From NCBI GenBank assembly GCA_964428075.1, contig CAYRWQ010000007.1:1-31070 (forward strand): DNA of 31,070 nt, in the 5' to 3' direction. Both the position numbers and the translations under genes were made by a program. The notes under the pieces were generated by a model that saw only the letters and a program-made list of their open reading frames with translations, was not told the origin of the DNA and ran no database searches. The first letter of the stretch is position 1, and every line of letters starts with the position of its first letter. This document shows, piece after piece, positions 30,993 to 31,070 of the stretch. The DNA comes from JAGOSP01 sp964428075. GTDB lineage: Bacteria; Patescibacteriota; Minisyncoccia; Moranbacterales; UBA1568.

Positions 30993-31070
30993 ACTCTAGG
31001 ATGATAGGAAATAATGTACCAGACTCAGACTACCAGATGCCAAACGCATCATTTATGCACCAAACCGGTG

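Noticed and set aside
1..31070. tRNA, rRNA or transposon genes
   Set aside because: I found no T-arm-like sequence, rRNA segment, transposase or terminal inverted repeat that I could support by eye.

Overview
The window looks like a piece of a Patescibacteria (Candidate Phyla Radiation) genome, most likely a Parcubacteria-type lineage. The reasons are the very short N-terminal pilin signature shared by three tandem pilins, a secretin-less type IV pilus operon, a giant LamG/propeller/fibronectin-III surface protein of a kind I associate with these bacteria, compact housekeeping genes and the near absence of Shine-Dalgarno sequences. This placement is inference from gene content; no rRNA is present. 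Most genes lie on the minus strand. The standard bacterial code fits, with TAA, TAG and TGA all used as stops.

Layout. 1-1571: rplL (cut by the window edge) and rplJ behind a probable L10 autoregulatory leader and a good promoter, then rpsP with its own promoter. 1568-5918: a short SMC without a recognisable hinge, a 39-residue membrane microprotein with a perfect consensus promoter, a strong Shine-Dalgarno and a strong terminator, then rpmF-nusB-rnc (transcribed in that order). 5989-14143: a type IV pilus operon read as pilM-pilN-pilO-pilB-pilT-pilC and three pilins, with internal promoters before pilT and before the pilins. 14144-14416: a divergent control region. 14417-17664 (plus strand): clpC-like AAA+ unfoldase and comF. 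17731-20461 (minus): a DUF1294 membrane protein, groEL under a CIRCE operator, and a two-CBS-domain protein.

20483-29756: an accessory-looking block. A roughly 1,970-residue exported protein carries a LamG fold apparently split by about thirteen propeller-like repeats and followed by about eight Ig/fibronectin-III modules. It is followed by an ABC ATPase and a MacB/FtsX-type permease with an SH3-like insert. The block is damaged in this sequence: two 100-N gaps are each flanked by an identical 55-bp duplication (so they are false gaps), three homopolymer frameshifts lie within 0.5 kb, the permease has an in-frame TGA, and the ATPase lacks about 25 residues around its catalytic glutamate. 29940-30992: the GTPase ychF.

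How it fits together. The left half is translation, RNA processing and chromosome maintenance. The middle is the pilus/competence machinery (pilus plus ComF) next to proteostasis genes (ClpC, GroEL). The right block is a candidate cell-surface adhesion system whose ABC transporter may export, anchor or release the large surface protein. The two most noteworthy cross-window observations are the start-codon context (T directly before the start codon in 20 of 24 genes, with almost no Shine-Dalgarno) and the propeller-inside-LamG surface protein paired with an ABC transporter.
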